This document shows positions 35,164-45,485 of a stretch of 64,000 nt of DNA, piece after piece. Every line of letters begins with the position of its first letter. Position 1 is the stretch's first letter. The stretch spans positions 18,177,555 to 18,241,554 of the forward strand of contig NC_037093.1 in NCBI RefSeq assembly GCF_002994745.2. The letters run 5' to 3'. The notes beneath the pieces were generated by a model. That model saw only the letters and a program-made list of their open reading frames with translations, was not told where the DNA came from and ran no database searches. The translations under genes and the position numbers were made by a program. Source of the stretch: Rosa chinensis. Taxonomy: Eukaryota > Streptophyta > Magnoliopsida > Rosales > Rosaceae.

Positions 35164-36760
35164 ATCCACCTTGTGTTGCCCAAGCATCGGTGCTCCTCTC
35201 ATTGTCTCATCAAAAACCTTGCCAAGTAACAAAAATCCAGTGGGAGAAAAACAACATCGGTCGAAGGAGAAAAAGGGTACAACACACCATTCACATTTCA
35301 AGATCAAAACATGTAGACATCTCCTTCTGATATTTGTGTCTCCCCCTGATGGCTAGGATCATGGGAGTTCGGATAATTTTCGTAGACCAATGTTTTTCAC
35401 ATGTTTCTCAAAAGTGGATTTAGGCAAGGACTTAGTGAATAAGTCCGCCACAATATCCTCATATTGAACTTGGTTAACCTTCATCTTAAGGAGAGTTTCT
35501 TGTTACTGATTGTAGAAGAACTTGCGTGATACGTGCTTGGTGTTGTCGCATTTGATGTAGCCTTGCTTCATTTGTTCAATGCAAGCAGCATTATCCTCAT
35601 AAATATCGGTAGGCTCATCTATGGTAAACTTCAAACTACAAGTACTTCAAATATTCGTAATTATGGATCTCAACCATATACATTCACAAACTACTTTGTG
35701 AAGAGCAATAATTTGTACATGATTCAAAGATGTAGCAACAAGGGTCTATGTTGTAAACCTCCAAGATATCGCGGTGTTTCCTATGCATGATGAACACATA
35801 ACCAGTTTGGGAACGACCTTTGTGTAGATAAGAAAGATACTCAGCATCAGCAAACCTTCCAAAACATTATTCATGTTTTGGGGAGGGGACAGAAGGCGTC
35901 GGCCAGCTGTAGAAATGGCGGCGGTCCAAATCCATCATGTCATCCTTCATCTTCTCTCTATAAGGTAAAACAAGCTCATATCTATTGTACCCCTTAAGTA
36001 TCAAAAGATATCTTTTAGGCTAATCCAATGGTGTCACGTTAGTGCAGAGCTATATGTAGCTAACAAGTTCACAGCAAATGAGATATCCGGTATTATGCAT
36101 TGTGCTAAGTACAATAACGCTCATATTGCACTTAGGTAAGACACTTCTGCTTCTTGCACGTCTTCATCATCATCCTCAGGACATAACAGATTCTTTTTAG
36201 GGTTAAGATTATGGACGACCATGGGAGTGCTTGCAGGCTTAGCTTTATCTTCATTAAAGCGCTTAAGCTAGATAGTGAGCCTTTCAATCCATATAGTGAG
36301 CGTTTCAACCTTAGGATGCCTTAACGATCATCAATTTGGCTGAAAATTTACAGAAGTGATCTACTCATATATACCTAAAAGCTGAATGGTTAAGATGTGA
36401 ATGTGTGATCGAAAAGTGGTCAAAATATGGAAATCCGTACCGTAAGCTAAGGATATCCTTAGCAGAGAACGCCTATATATATATATAAGTATCCATATCC
36501 CCATAAAGATTCGTTGTGACCCCACATCCATAAGCTGCATGTTCTATTTTGCAAAAACTACACTGACAAGGTAGCGGAACATAATGACGTCCATTATGGT
36601 AGAATATGTCTCCTCATAGTCGATTCCAGGGTGTTGTGAGAAATCTTATGCCACAAGGCGAACTTTGTATCTTACAATTTCGTTTCTCTCATTACATTCT
36701 TCTAAAGGATCTGCTACGTTCTGAAGCTCGATAATTCTTCACACTTCAAGTTCGGAAAAC
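34966..36760 (-). mobile_element. copia retrotransposon fragment, reverse strand
   Basis: On the minus strand this is the 3' part of a copia element related to that at 52913-59272. The LTR (34966-35163) starts tgtttaagg and contains gcccaaactcctattact. Inside lies a purine tract next to the LTR, then sequence parallel to 58770-59069 (actaagtccttgcctaaatc, gaactcccatgatc, tttttgttacttggcaagg). Further in, near 36590-36700, a piece of reverse transcriptase reads VRYKVRLVA and PGIDYEETYS. The 5' part and second LTR are missing, and frames are broken. Confidence 0.8.
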
Positions 36761-37702
36761 ATGGCAACTCGCTGGAAAACTAAAAAAAACTATCCTATTC
36801 GATTCTCCCTCATAACTTGTCATATGGACCAACAAACACCATGGATAAGTCGGCGAGGATGAGAGGAAGCTTCTAACATTGGTGAGACACCACGGTATGG
36901 CTGAAATCAGAAAATCCACCTGCGAACCCAGAATACTTTCGGGCTTCGATTCTCAGTCACCAGAGCTCATATGAAGAAATTGAGACCAGAGGGAGGATGA
37001 TGACGTCAAGACGAAGCCAATGCCACCAGTCCGCTGCCGAGAAGTGGTTGGACTATAGAGAATTGGTCGGGTCATCCGTCGCAACATTTCTGGTCGGGAA
37101 GGTCTGGTCTGGGGTTGAGATCTAATGCTTCTCAAGTTGGTCCAACATATATATAATCAAATCCTACGGTCCAGATCTTGCGGTGATTAAAATGGATGCT
37201 CCAAATTAAACCGCCTTTAAATTATATTTTTAAATAATTTTTGGATAATACAAACTTCCAAAAATCATTAAAAATAGCTTAGGTGTCCGAAAAATCCTCC
37301 GAAAATTCCTACGTACTTGTAACGACGCTAGTTTAATCTTACGGCCTCGAAAGGTAAAATTAAAAAAAAATAAAGTTTTTCAAGTCCATAAAGAGTTTCA
37401 AAATAATAGAAATTCAAATTAAAAAAAGCTTGAAATTATTTATTCTTTCGAAAATAGGAAACTCAATTTCCAAGATCTCACAAATACCTCGATATACATG
37501 GATCTATGTAATAAAATCAGTTAAGAGTCTTTTTAAGTTTTTTAATTTTCCTTTTGTCAGTCAGAAGGTCTTATTTAATTTGGCACAACACATTGACATA
37601 TATATACTAACAGGAACTGCATGAGAACTCAAAGTATATTTTCCCTTAATTACCTTTAAAATAGGTTTGAAGAACTGCGATTATGCATTAAACGCAACTT
37701 TG
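36761..37702. other. unassigned sequence
   Basis: AT-rich DNA with no convincing gene between the copia fragment and the hAT derivative. Part of it may be further copia debris, but I could not recognise protein motifs. Confidence 0.4.
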
Positions 37703-37767
37703 ATTGTGCGCAATGGCGGATCCAGGATTGGAACCTTGGACGGGCTAGATTTCTTAAACAAAAAAAA

Positions 37768-37804
<37 letters not shown>

Positions 37805-37964
37805 GGAGAATCTCGACGGTGCGAGAGAATTTTATAAATTAAAAAAAAAAGTACATCTAGTCAGGGGGGGACGTAGTGAGCCTTACCCCTCAAATGCATA
37901 TCTATACAAAAATAAAAAACAAAATCAACAACAAAATAAACGTGCAATGCAATACAAGAACCTA

Positions 37965-38199
37965 AACTAACTAAATCTAACTCTACGAGTTCCACAAGCT
38001 TCAAACTCTTTGATCACCGATTCATTGTCAATAGATTCAGCATATTCTTTCTCAATGTGAAGGACCATACAATCACCAAGAAACTCATCCTCCATTTTGT
38101 TTCTAAGTTTATTCTTAATGATGTTCATAGCTGAAAATGCCCTTTCAGTGGTCGCCGTAGAAACAGGAATAGTCAAAACTAGACATTTTACTCTAACAC
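37965..38199 (-). pseudogene. C-terminal exon of a hAT transposase (dimerisation segment)
   Basis: On the minus strand the frame gives VKCLVLTIPVSTATTERAF, then SAMNIIKNKLRNKMEDEFLGD and IEKEYAESIDNESVIKEFE. This is closely similar to the last 75 residues of the intact transposase at 3200-3468. It has no ATG of its own (the first codon often taken, at 38176, is TTG). A splice acceptor (ttatag) lies immediately before gtgttagag at about 38200, so it looks like a final exon that could be joined to an upstream leader. The catalytic core is deleted; the dimerisation part is uninterrupted. Confidence 0.75.
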
Positions 38200-38954
38200 C
38201 TATAAATTAAGAAATTAACTCTGAATTAACTACTTTTCATAATAACTAATTTAACATAAATAAAAAACCACAATATAAATTATATGAAAGAGAGTTGTTG
38301 GTAACGAAAGAAGCTGACAATAGTGATTAGGTCGAGCATGTTGATGGTGCAAAGACAAAGACAAATAAACTAAAACTAGCTGGCCCTGGAGGTTTATATA
38401 TATGTGAATACAGTGAATTGCGAAAGATGATGAGCTTAAATAGAAAGCTGGAAATTTCTCATTCTCATTCTATATAATTGGTCCCTACTTTCTTGTTTAG
38501 TAATCGATCAACTGATCAAGTATATATGTTTCTCTACTCTAACACTAGCTGGTTTATACTTTATATTATTCTTAAATCCCATTCAATCATATCTACTCTA
38601 ACACTACTTTCTTGGTTTATATCATATCCATCATTCAATCATGAATAAAACCACCTACCCAAAATCCCAAATCCACCTTAATTACTAATGCACAATGAAC
38701 AGAACACACCAGCCCTACCTAAGAAATTGCAGAACTGCAGAACCCAGAACTGCAGAACCAAGAAGTCGGAGAGAAATCAGAGCTGCATACCAGATTTCCA
38801 GAATTCCAGACCAAGAGACAACCTTCATTCTTCAATCCATGAAATCATCAATCCAATACAACCTACGAAATTGAATTTCACATCAATCCTTAACCCTAGA
38901 AATTGCCCCAAATTGGATTGATTCAATTAAACAAAATCTTACATTCAATTAAAG

Positions 38955-39180
38955 GAGGAGGACTGGAGGCGAGTCAGGCGACGAACTGGAGGAGGAGGAC
39001 TGGAGGCGAGTCAGGCGACGAACTGGAGAAGGAATCGAAGCACTTTGGGGAGGAAGACTGAACTATTGATGTCTTGAACTCTTGATCTCTGAGACTTGAA
39101 GTGGAGAAGCCGACTAGCCGAGCTCTGCTAGAGTTTAGAGGAGGAGGACTGGAGGCGACGAACTGGAGATTGGAGAAGGA
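38955..39180 (-). repeat. repeats in the leader of the deleted hAT
   Basis: A unit of about 40 bases containing gaggactggaggcgagtcagg and cgacgaactggag occurs at 38957 and again at 38996. A shortened third unit lies at 39138-39175. The intact hAT at 1-3660 also has a repeated leader of different sequence. Confidence 0.8.
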
Positions 39181-39369
39181 ATCGAATACGAAGACACGAA
39201 GTGGAGAGGTCGACTGGAGTAGTGGAGTTTGGAGTGGGTTTAGGACGGGACCATACCTAATAAAAAAAAAAAAACTAAGTATATATCTATTTTTTTTTTC
39301 AGACCCAAAATTTTCGGACGGGCTCCAGCCCGCCCAAGGCTGTATGTAGATCCGCCACTGATTGTGCGC

Positions 39370-39861
39370 TATTAGAAACTGGGAATAAATCCACTGCCAT
39401 TTGGTTGTTTAAGGGCGTGAGCCGCCTGCCTAGTTTACAAGACCACTGAAGTCGGCCTCAACGGTATCTATCATGGCAAACCCAACCACCCGGAGATGAC
39501 CCAACTCCAAATTAAAGACCCCAGTCTTCGTCAAAAAGGAAATGTAGTGGAATTTTTTTTCACACAAATTAATTGATGAACCTTTTAAAGTTTCATTCAT
39601 TCAATGATGCTGTTTTTTCTTTTTCCATGACTTTAATTTTTTTTCTATAGAATTCCATGACTTTAATTACTACATGAAAGAAAGATCGAACTGCCTTAAT
39701 GCATCTTTCACGCGGCGCACTCATGCCCTTGTTCTTGAACAGTAGTAGATGCAATTAGTTAATTAATTCAATAACTCGTAGCAGGACAGTTCTAATGTTC
39801 TATAAATATCTCCTTTCATTTTCTTGAGTGCAAACCAGATTCATCAAACTAAACACAGACT
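39370..39861 (+). promoter_or_regulatory. promoter region of RLP-A, duplicated from or with RLP-B
   Basis: Sequence such as gcctagtttacaagaccac, aagaccccagtcttcgtc and tctataaatat matches, in reverse complement, the upstream region of RLP-B at 62619-63040. TATA box tataaata at 39801-39808, 61 bases before the ATG at 39862, at the same spacing as in RLP-B. The hAT derivative ends immediately upstream. Confidence 0.75.
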
Positions 39862-40828
39862 ATGGGGTTATCATCATCACTATGTTTGGCATTTGCGTCC
39901 ATTTTTATTGTCACGCCCAGAATTTTGAATAACAAATTCAAATCCGAAACATGAATTAAACAACTATGTCAAATAACGTTCTGAATTTTTTTCATAAACA
40001 ACTACACCGCACGCCACTCAAATTCCAAAACTCGAAAACCTCGAGTTAATTATTACAACTCATGCATTCTTATAATTTAAAATTGTAAAGCACTAATTGA
40101 ACATAACAAACCTCACAATAGAAGGAAATAAAGTAAGTGCTGCAACCCTTAACCAGCTCGGTCTCCTCCCTGATTATCCTGACCTGCAGGATTATCCGCT
40201 ACACCGTTTGAATAGTGTACCGGGATTGCAACAACACAAAACCCGGTAAGCTTTCTGAAAGCCTGTATGAGTAAACAAGAATGAAAGGTTGATTTATTAA
40301 ATCACAATTCTTTTAACTCAAGTAAACAACCAACAATCTCTACAATCGATCACCAAAATCATCAACTCCAAATCACCAAGAATTAATACGGGATCAAAAC
40401 TCACATCTTTCTTCCCAAAACCCCGAAAGCGTATTTATACAAATACGGTGACTGACAGACTAGAGCTCTAACTGTATCGTAGCCCATCACCTGGCCTAGG
40501 TTATGGCATCTGACATGATTGTCAATATCGTCGTCCATCATCATAGTTTAGAACATCCGATACGCATACTCAACTTAGCCCGTCACCCGATAAGGGTCAT
40601 GGCATCTATTATACTCAACCAATCGTAGCCCGTCATCCACCTAGGATTAGAGCATCTGATTCCCTCATACCGGTCACTACGTCGACCCTAAATCCAAAAT
40701 CGGACATATAGAATAGCTTTCACACCACATGATCCACATTTCATTATTCAACAATTAAATGCGAGAATAATAGCTTGAATAATAACCAATCCATTCCCAA
40801 TCATTTCATCACACCAATCACACGTCAA

Positions 40829-40831
<3 letters not shown>

Positions 40832-40866
<35 letters not shown>
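40832..40866. repeat. (TA)n microsatellite in the solo LTR
   Basis: About 17 uninterrupted TA units. Confidence 0.9.
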
Positions 40867-40868
<2 letters not shown>

Positions 40869-41221
40869 CATTCACTCAGGAATGATCTCTAATACCAACT
40901 ATACACCACACATAGTGAAAACCGAGAAATTCACTTTTATAGTTTAAATACATTTTACTTACCTATGGACCGTAGAAGATCAAGCCCATGTATTTTAAAA
41001 CAAATATTCATTTCCGTAAAACATTTTCAATCCATTACGATATAAGTAAAGTAATTTTGGTTCGTAATATGAACCATGCATGTGAGGTTTACGCACCTTA
41101 ATACTCTCGTTGCGTCTTCAAATTAACACGATCACACCAAACTCGCTCGCCCAAGTAAAAACCGTCAATCACCTAATCAAATGTAACTTGAATTTAGCCC
41201 ACAACTCATAAAATAAAATAA

Positions 41222-41550
41222 ATGACGATCTAACGGTCGGATCGAATTATACGATGATCCAACGGTCGGATCCTCACGGATCGCCCTTTGGATCATCCTC
41301 CCGAAATTATCACGAAGATCCAACGGTCGGATCTTCCTGAATCGCCTTTACTATCATCTCCTCAGATTTATATGAAAATCCGACGGTCGGATTCTCATGA
41401 ATCGCCTTCCAAAACACTAATTCACAATTATACGAAGATCCAACGGTCAGATCTTCGCCCGTGACCACACAAAGTCATTGGGACAGTCATACGATCAACA
41501 TATCAAAACTACAAGTCCATCGGACGGTCCGATCTTCACAGATCACAAAT
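41222..41550 (+). repeat. array of near-palindromic units in the solo LTR
   Basis: At least five units spaced about 60 bases apart (centres near 41235, 41264, 41325, 41386, 41446), with a related unit at 41525. Each contains a near-palindrome such as gatccaacggtcggatc, followed in most by tca(c/t)g(g/a)atcgcc. I do not see this array in the forward solo LTR. Confidence 0.8.
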
Positions 41551-43093
41551 CGAACGATTGAAATCGATCGAAATCGTAAAATTCATAACTAAATCATAAG
41601 ATATCCAAAAATCGCGTATAATATATCGAAATGATCGTATTGAAATGTAGAATCTAAAAAAGTAAAGAAATCACATTTTTGACCCCCGGAGGTGGCCGGA
41701 AAGGGCCGCCGGAGTTAGGGGCAGAGCCGCCGCCGACCACCGCCAATGGTGTCGGGGCCAGGCTTCTCCTCTTCATCTCATCAAGCCTAACCATTGTCCT
41801 AACTAGCATGAAGTCTGAAAATGATCGGAAGTGGTCGAAAATTACCTAGAACAGTTGAACTTGGCGGAAATTTTCCAGAATCCGGTAGGTGCTCCGATCG
41901 ACGTAAAAACCTCCACCACTCGCTTCAATCCTTTCTGGAGACTTCTTCAGAAACGTAAGGCAAGTTTACAGGTTCAAGAATCAATCAAAACGAAGCTCTA
42001 CAGCTCTAGATATCCTGATCGAAAGTTTCGGTGGCCGGAAAAATTCCAGAATCCGGCGATCCTGAGTTTCGACGTAAAAACTTCAACAAAACGCTTCGAT
42101 TCCTTATGAAGATTTGTTCAGAAACTCAAGTCGAGTTCATCAAGCCAAGAATCATAAAGAATAGTGGTCTGTAACTCGAGATATTCTGATCGAAAGGTGG
42201 TTTTTCGATCTAAACGGGCTGAGCTCCGGCGAACATGAAATCGATATCCCCAGGTCCGGTCCTTCTTGGTGCTTGTTCAGAAAGTTGATGCGAGTCTAAT
42301 GAGCCAAGAATCAAGAGGATTGGTGGCTTGTAGCTCGAGATATCGAGATTGACTCGAAATAGGCTCAAACGAAGCCGGGTCCTCCGCCGTCGCTACAGTC
42401 CATGTTGCGGCCCAAGGATGCCACCTGCGGCTGTGCAAGGTCTAGGCGAAGCTACTGGAGGTGGTCCGACGTCTTGAGGTGGCCTGAAGAGGGAGAACAA
42501 GGCTGGAGAACTAATGCTCTGTTTTTCGGACGTGAAACAGGAGGAGTGAGAGAGATAGTAGTCTGCTTGTTAGCTAATGATCTGTTCCTCAATCATGCAC
42601 AATCATGAAAGAGATAAAGCGGTGGTCTCTACTGCCTCAAACAAGGAAAGGTGTCTGCCACAATTTCACTTTGATTAAAGAAAACAAAACTCGGTTATTA
42701 CATTTATGCTTTCAAAACTTGTGTTGTTCCATCTTGCGGTGGCCAACTCTTTGCAGTCATATATTCCTACTTGCCATGATGTCGAGAACTCCGCGCGCCT
42801 TGCTGCAATTCAAGCAAAGCTTTGTCATTGACATGTCTGCTTCAGAGTATGAGGGTGCTTATCCAAAGATTTCTTCATGGAAATCTACTGGGGAGCAAAA
42901 CATCAGTTGTTGCTCATGGGATGGAGTGGAGGGTGATGAGAAGACAGGTCATGTGATTGGTCTTGATCTTAGTAGCAGTTGTCTCTATGGCTCTTTCAGC
43001 TCCAACAACACTTTATTCGGTCTTGTTCATCTTCAAAGTCTAAACCTTACTGATAATGACTTCAATTACTCTCAAATTCCTACTAACATTAGG

Positions 43094-43372
43094 AACTTTT
43101 CAAGGCTCAGGTATCTCAATCTTTCTCACGCTTACTTTTCTGGTCGAGTCCCATCTCAAGTTTCACAACTGACCAAGTTGTCATCCCTTGATCTATCTAG
43201 CACTTATGAGATGGGACTCGACCAGAAAAGTAAGCGTGAGAAAGATTGAGATACCTGAGCCTTGAAAAGTTATCTCAATCTTTCTCACGCTTACTTTTCT
43301 GGTCGAGTACCATCTCAAGTTTCACAACTGACCAAGTTGTCATCCCTTGATCTATCTAGCACTTATGAGATG
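43094..43372 (+). repeat. forward-inverted-forward local rearrangement in RLP-A
   Basis: 43094-43157 is repeated as an exact reverse complement at 43208-43271 (64 bases). 43112-43213 is then repeated forward at 43271-43372 (102 bases, one difference). RLP-B has the region once. The junction at 43208 shares gagatg, complementary to catctc at 43152-43157. Confidence 0.92.
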
Positions 43373-43397
43373 TCTAGAAATGGTGGGATGTTCTCTA

Positions 43398-44955
43398 GGA
43401 GAAGTCTGGAATACGCAAGCTGTAAGTTACAGTCTCTGACAAGGGCTGACGTGGCGCAAGGGGAGGCATACAATTACTCAAAGCAGGGGCAATTGGTAAT
43501 TTTGAAATCGACGGTCGTTAGGGATTAAAATTGTGGCCGTTAAGGTAAAAAATGTCTCATAAGACAACAATATAGCATTTGAGAAACCACCAACCCACCA
43601 CGTCCCTCCATTCATCTTCTATCAAATGAAGCCCCTGTTGATCAACACAGCAGGGAGAGTGAAAGAAAGTGATCGATCAAATATATATCGACAAGGTGTT
43701 CGTGAAGATCAGTTTGAACGATGGTGTAGTCGAAGATCAAGAAGGCGATGAGGAAACTTTCAAATCTCACAAAATTATGCTGGAATAGCGAATTTGCGGA
43801 AATCTGACTAATTATCTCATCCCAATTTCAAGTTTTATTAGATGTGAGATTACTAGGTACGTAAAAGTGATCCTTGGTAATCAAACCCAGAAACGAGGTT
43901 TGTATGAGTGGAGTGTGTGCAAGTATAAATGGTTATGAAATCTATCCCATTTACTCATAGATAACAGGTTGTAACGAAATCTGTCACCTACCTTTGGGTG
44001 TTGGATTTGCTCACACGTACAATCATCAATTTTGCTGAAATGGAATTTGGGCATAACAAAACTTGGATATAAGCCTACAGAACAGCTCTGCAACGACCTT
44101 GCTTGACTACTTCTGAGAACCCATAGGTAGGTGATTTCTATACCGGAATTATGAGGACAAATTGATCGTGGGTGTAAATCATTCTCGCCCTTTGCTAATT
44201 TATATGAATCAAATCAATCTGATACCTTGGAATCAATTTAGAACAACATATGAATTAACTCAATCTCATCTCCATCTTCTTTCTACTAGTTTGGTCCAAT
44301 TATAGTGAAAATAATGGATCAAATATGGAGATGTGTAGGATATAATCACATCCAAATTGAATTGTATGACGTCGGAGATTGAAATGACATGAGATATTGT
44401 TTCTTTGGTTTTGGATGCTCTGCAATTTTATCAGGGATGGGTTGGATTTATATCTCTTCTTTAACCTCCATCTAAATCAAAACCAAACCCAAACTAGTTA
44501 TGCAGACCCAAACTAGTTATGCAGACAAATGATGTTATAGAAAGGACCTAATTCAAGGAGAAGAAAGAGAAGCCAAAGAAGAAGAAAAGTTGAGAGAAGA
44601 GAACTAGAGAAGGGGAAGAAAGGAGAAGCTCATCCGGGAACCAAAAACGCTGGATTTGGTATAGAAAAGAAAGAAGACAAACAGTGAATCACATGAGTAG
44701 AACACTAGAACGGTAGAACATGAGGCAATATGAGGAATTAAAAGATAAGGAGAGGATCAGTGTCCCCCTCGATCTGTGAATAGGCTACAAACCCAACGAT
44801 TTTTTTACCGCAACGCCCGTAATTTTTAGCTCATAACGTCCGTCAGTGGGCAATTACCGATTACCCCAACTTATACCAAATATGTGGATATGCTTGCGCC
44901 ACCTATTCCCTTGTCAGTGGCTGTAACCTACAGCCTGCGCATTCCAGCCTCCTCC
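43398..44955. mobile_element. non-autonomous Mutator-like element (MULE)
   Basis: 1558 bases flanked by an exact 9-base target duplication tgttctcta (43389-43397 and 44956-44964), the Mutator size. The ends are long inverted repeats: GGAGAAGTCTGG... at the left and GGAGGAGGCTGG... in reverse complement at the right agree at 40 of the first 47 positions, and similarity continues for more than 100 bases. No transposase frame inside. Inserted in the coding sequence of RLP-A; RLP-B shows the uninterrupted site (gggatgttctccaac). Confidence 0.9.
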
Positions 44956-45485
44956 TGTTCTCTAATAGAGAATTGTTGAGAAGCCTAGCTCAAAAGTACT
45001 TAACTGTTTTAGAAAAACTTCATCTTTCTTGGATTAATATATCATCCACAGTACCCAACACCGTACCATAGCAAATTTGTCAAATTTGGCCTCCCTCCTC
45101 CTTGATGGTTGCGACCTGTTTGGCAAATTCCCAACAAGAATTTTTAAATTACAAAATTTGAAAGTTCTTATTGCAAGCTACAACTCTCTCACAGGTCAAT
45201 TAGACTTTTCAAATAACAAATTTAATGGCCAAAATCCTGCGTCATTTGCAAATCTTACCAAACTCACATAATTATCACTTGCCGAGAACAAAATTAGTGG
45301 CAGTATCCCATGTTCTTTTGGAAATCTTACCCAGCTCACAACACTTCGTCTTCGTTCAAATCATTTATCTGGTCCAATTCCATCTAGTTTGGGTAATCTT
45401 GGCAAACTTACTAATCTAGATCTTAGTTTCAATACATTTCAGAAAGAAATTCCTGAGTCATTATCCAGTGTAGCAAGTCTCAAAC

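Larger units (their letters stand above)
37711..39360 (-). mobile_element. non-autonomous hAT element, ZMYM1-like family
   Basis: 1650 bases bounded by terminal inverted repeats: the left begins CAATGGCGGATCC and the right, in reverse complement, CAGTGGCGGATCT. An exact 8-base target duplication attgtgcg lies at 37703-37710 and 39361-39368, the size expected for hAT. The interior, on the minus strand, keeps only a terminal transposase exon (37965-38199) and a G/A-rich leader with tandem repeats (38955-39180). It is an internal-deletion derivative of a transposase family related to that at 997-3468, with differing terminal repeats, so not of that very element. It lies directly upstream of RLP-A. 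Confidence 0.92.
39909..42702 (-). mobile_element. solo LTR, same gypsy family, reverse orientation
   Basis: 2794 bases with TG at 39909 and CA at 42702 (tgtcacgccc to ggttattaca), flanked by the target duplication tttat (39904-39908 and 42703-42707). Relative to 31190-33793 it is reversed: its reverse complement ends GGGCGTGACA, and 40150-40270 carries the same block with accgggat and aacccggtaag. It falls inside the signal-peptide codons of RLP-A. Small frames inside (41831-42109, 42402-42608) are not genes. Confidence 0.87.

Noticed and set aside
41222..41550. Regularly spaced repeats resembling a CRISPR array
   Set aside because: The host is a plant, units vary, and the array lies within a bounded solo LTR.
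42402..42608. Short frames in the reverse solo LTR (also 41831-42109)
   Set aside because: They lie in LTR sequence with internal repeats and show no family features.
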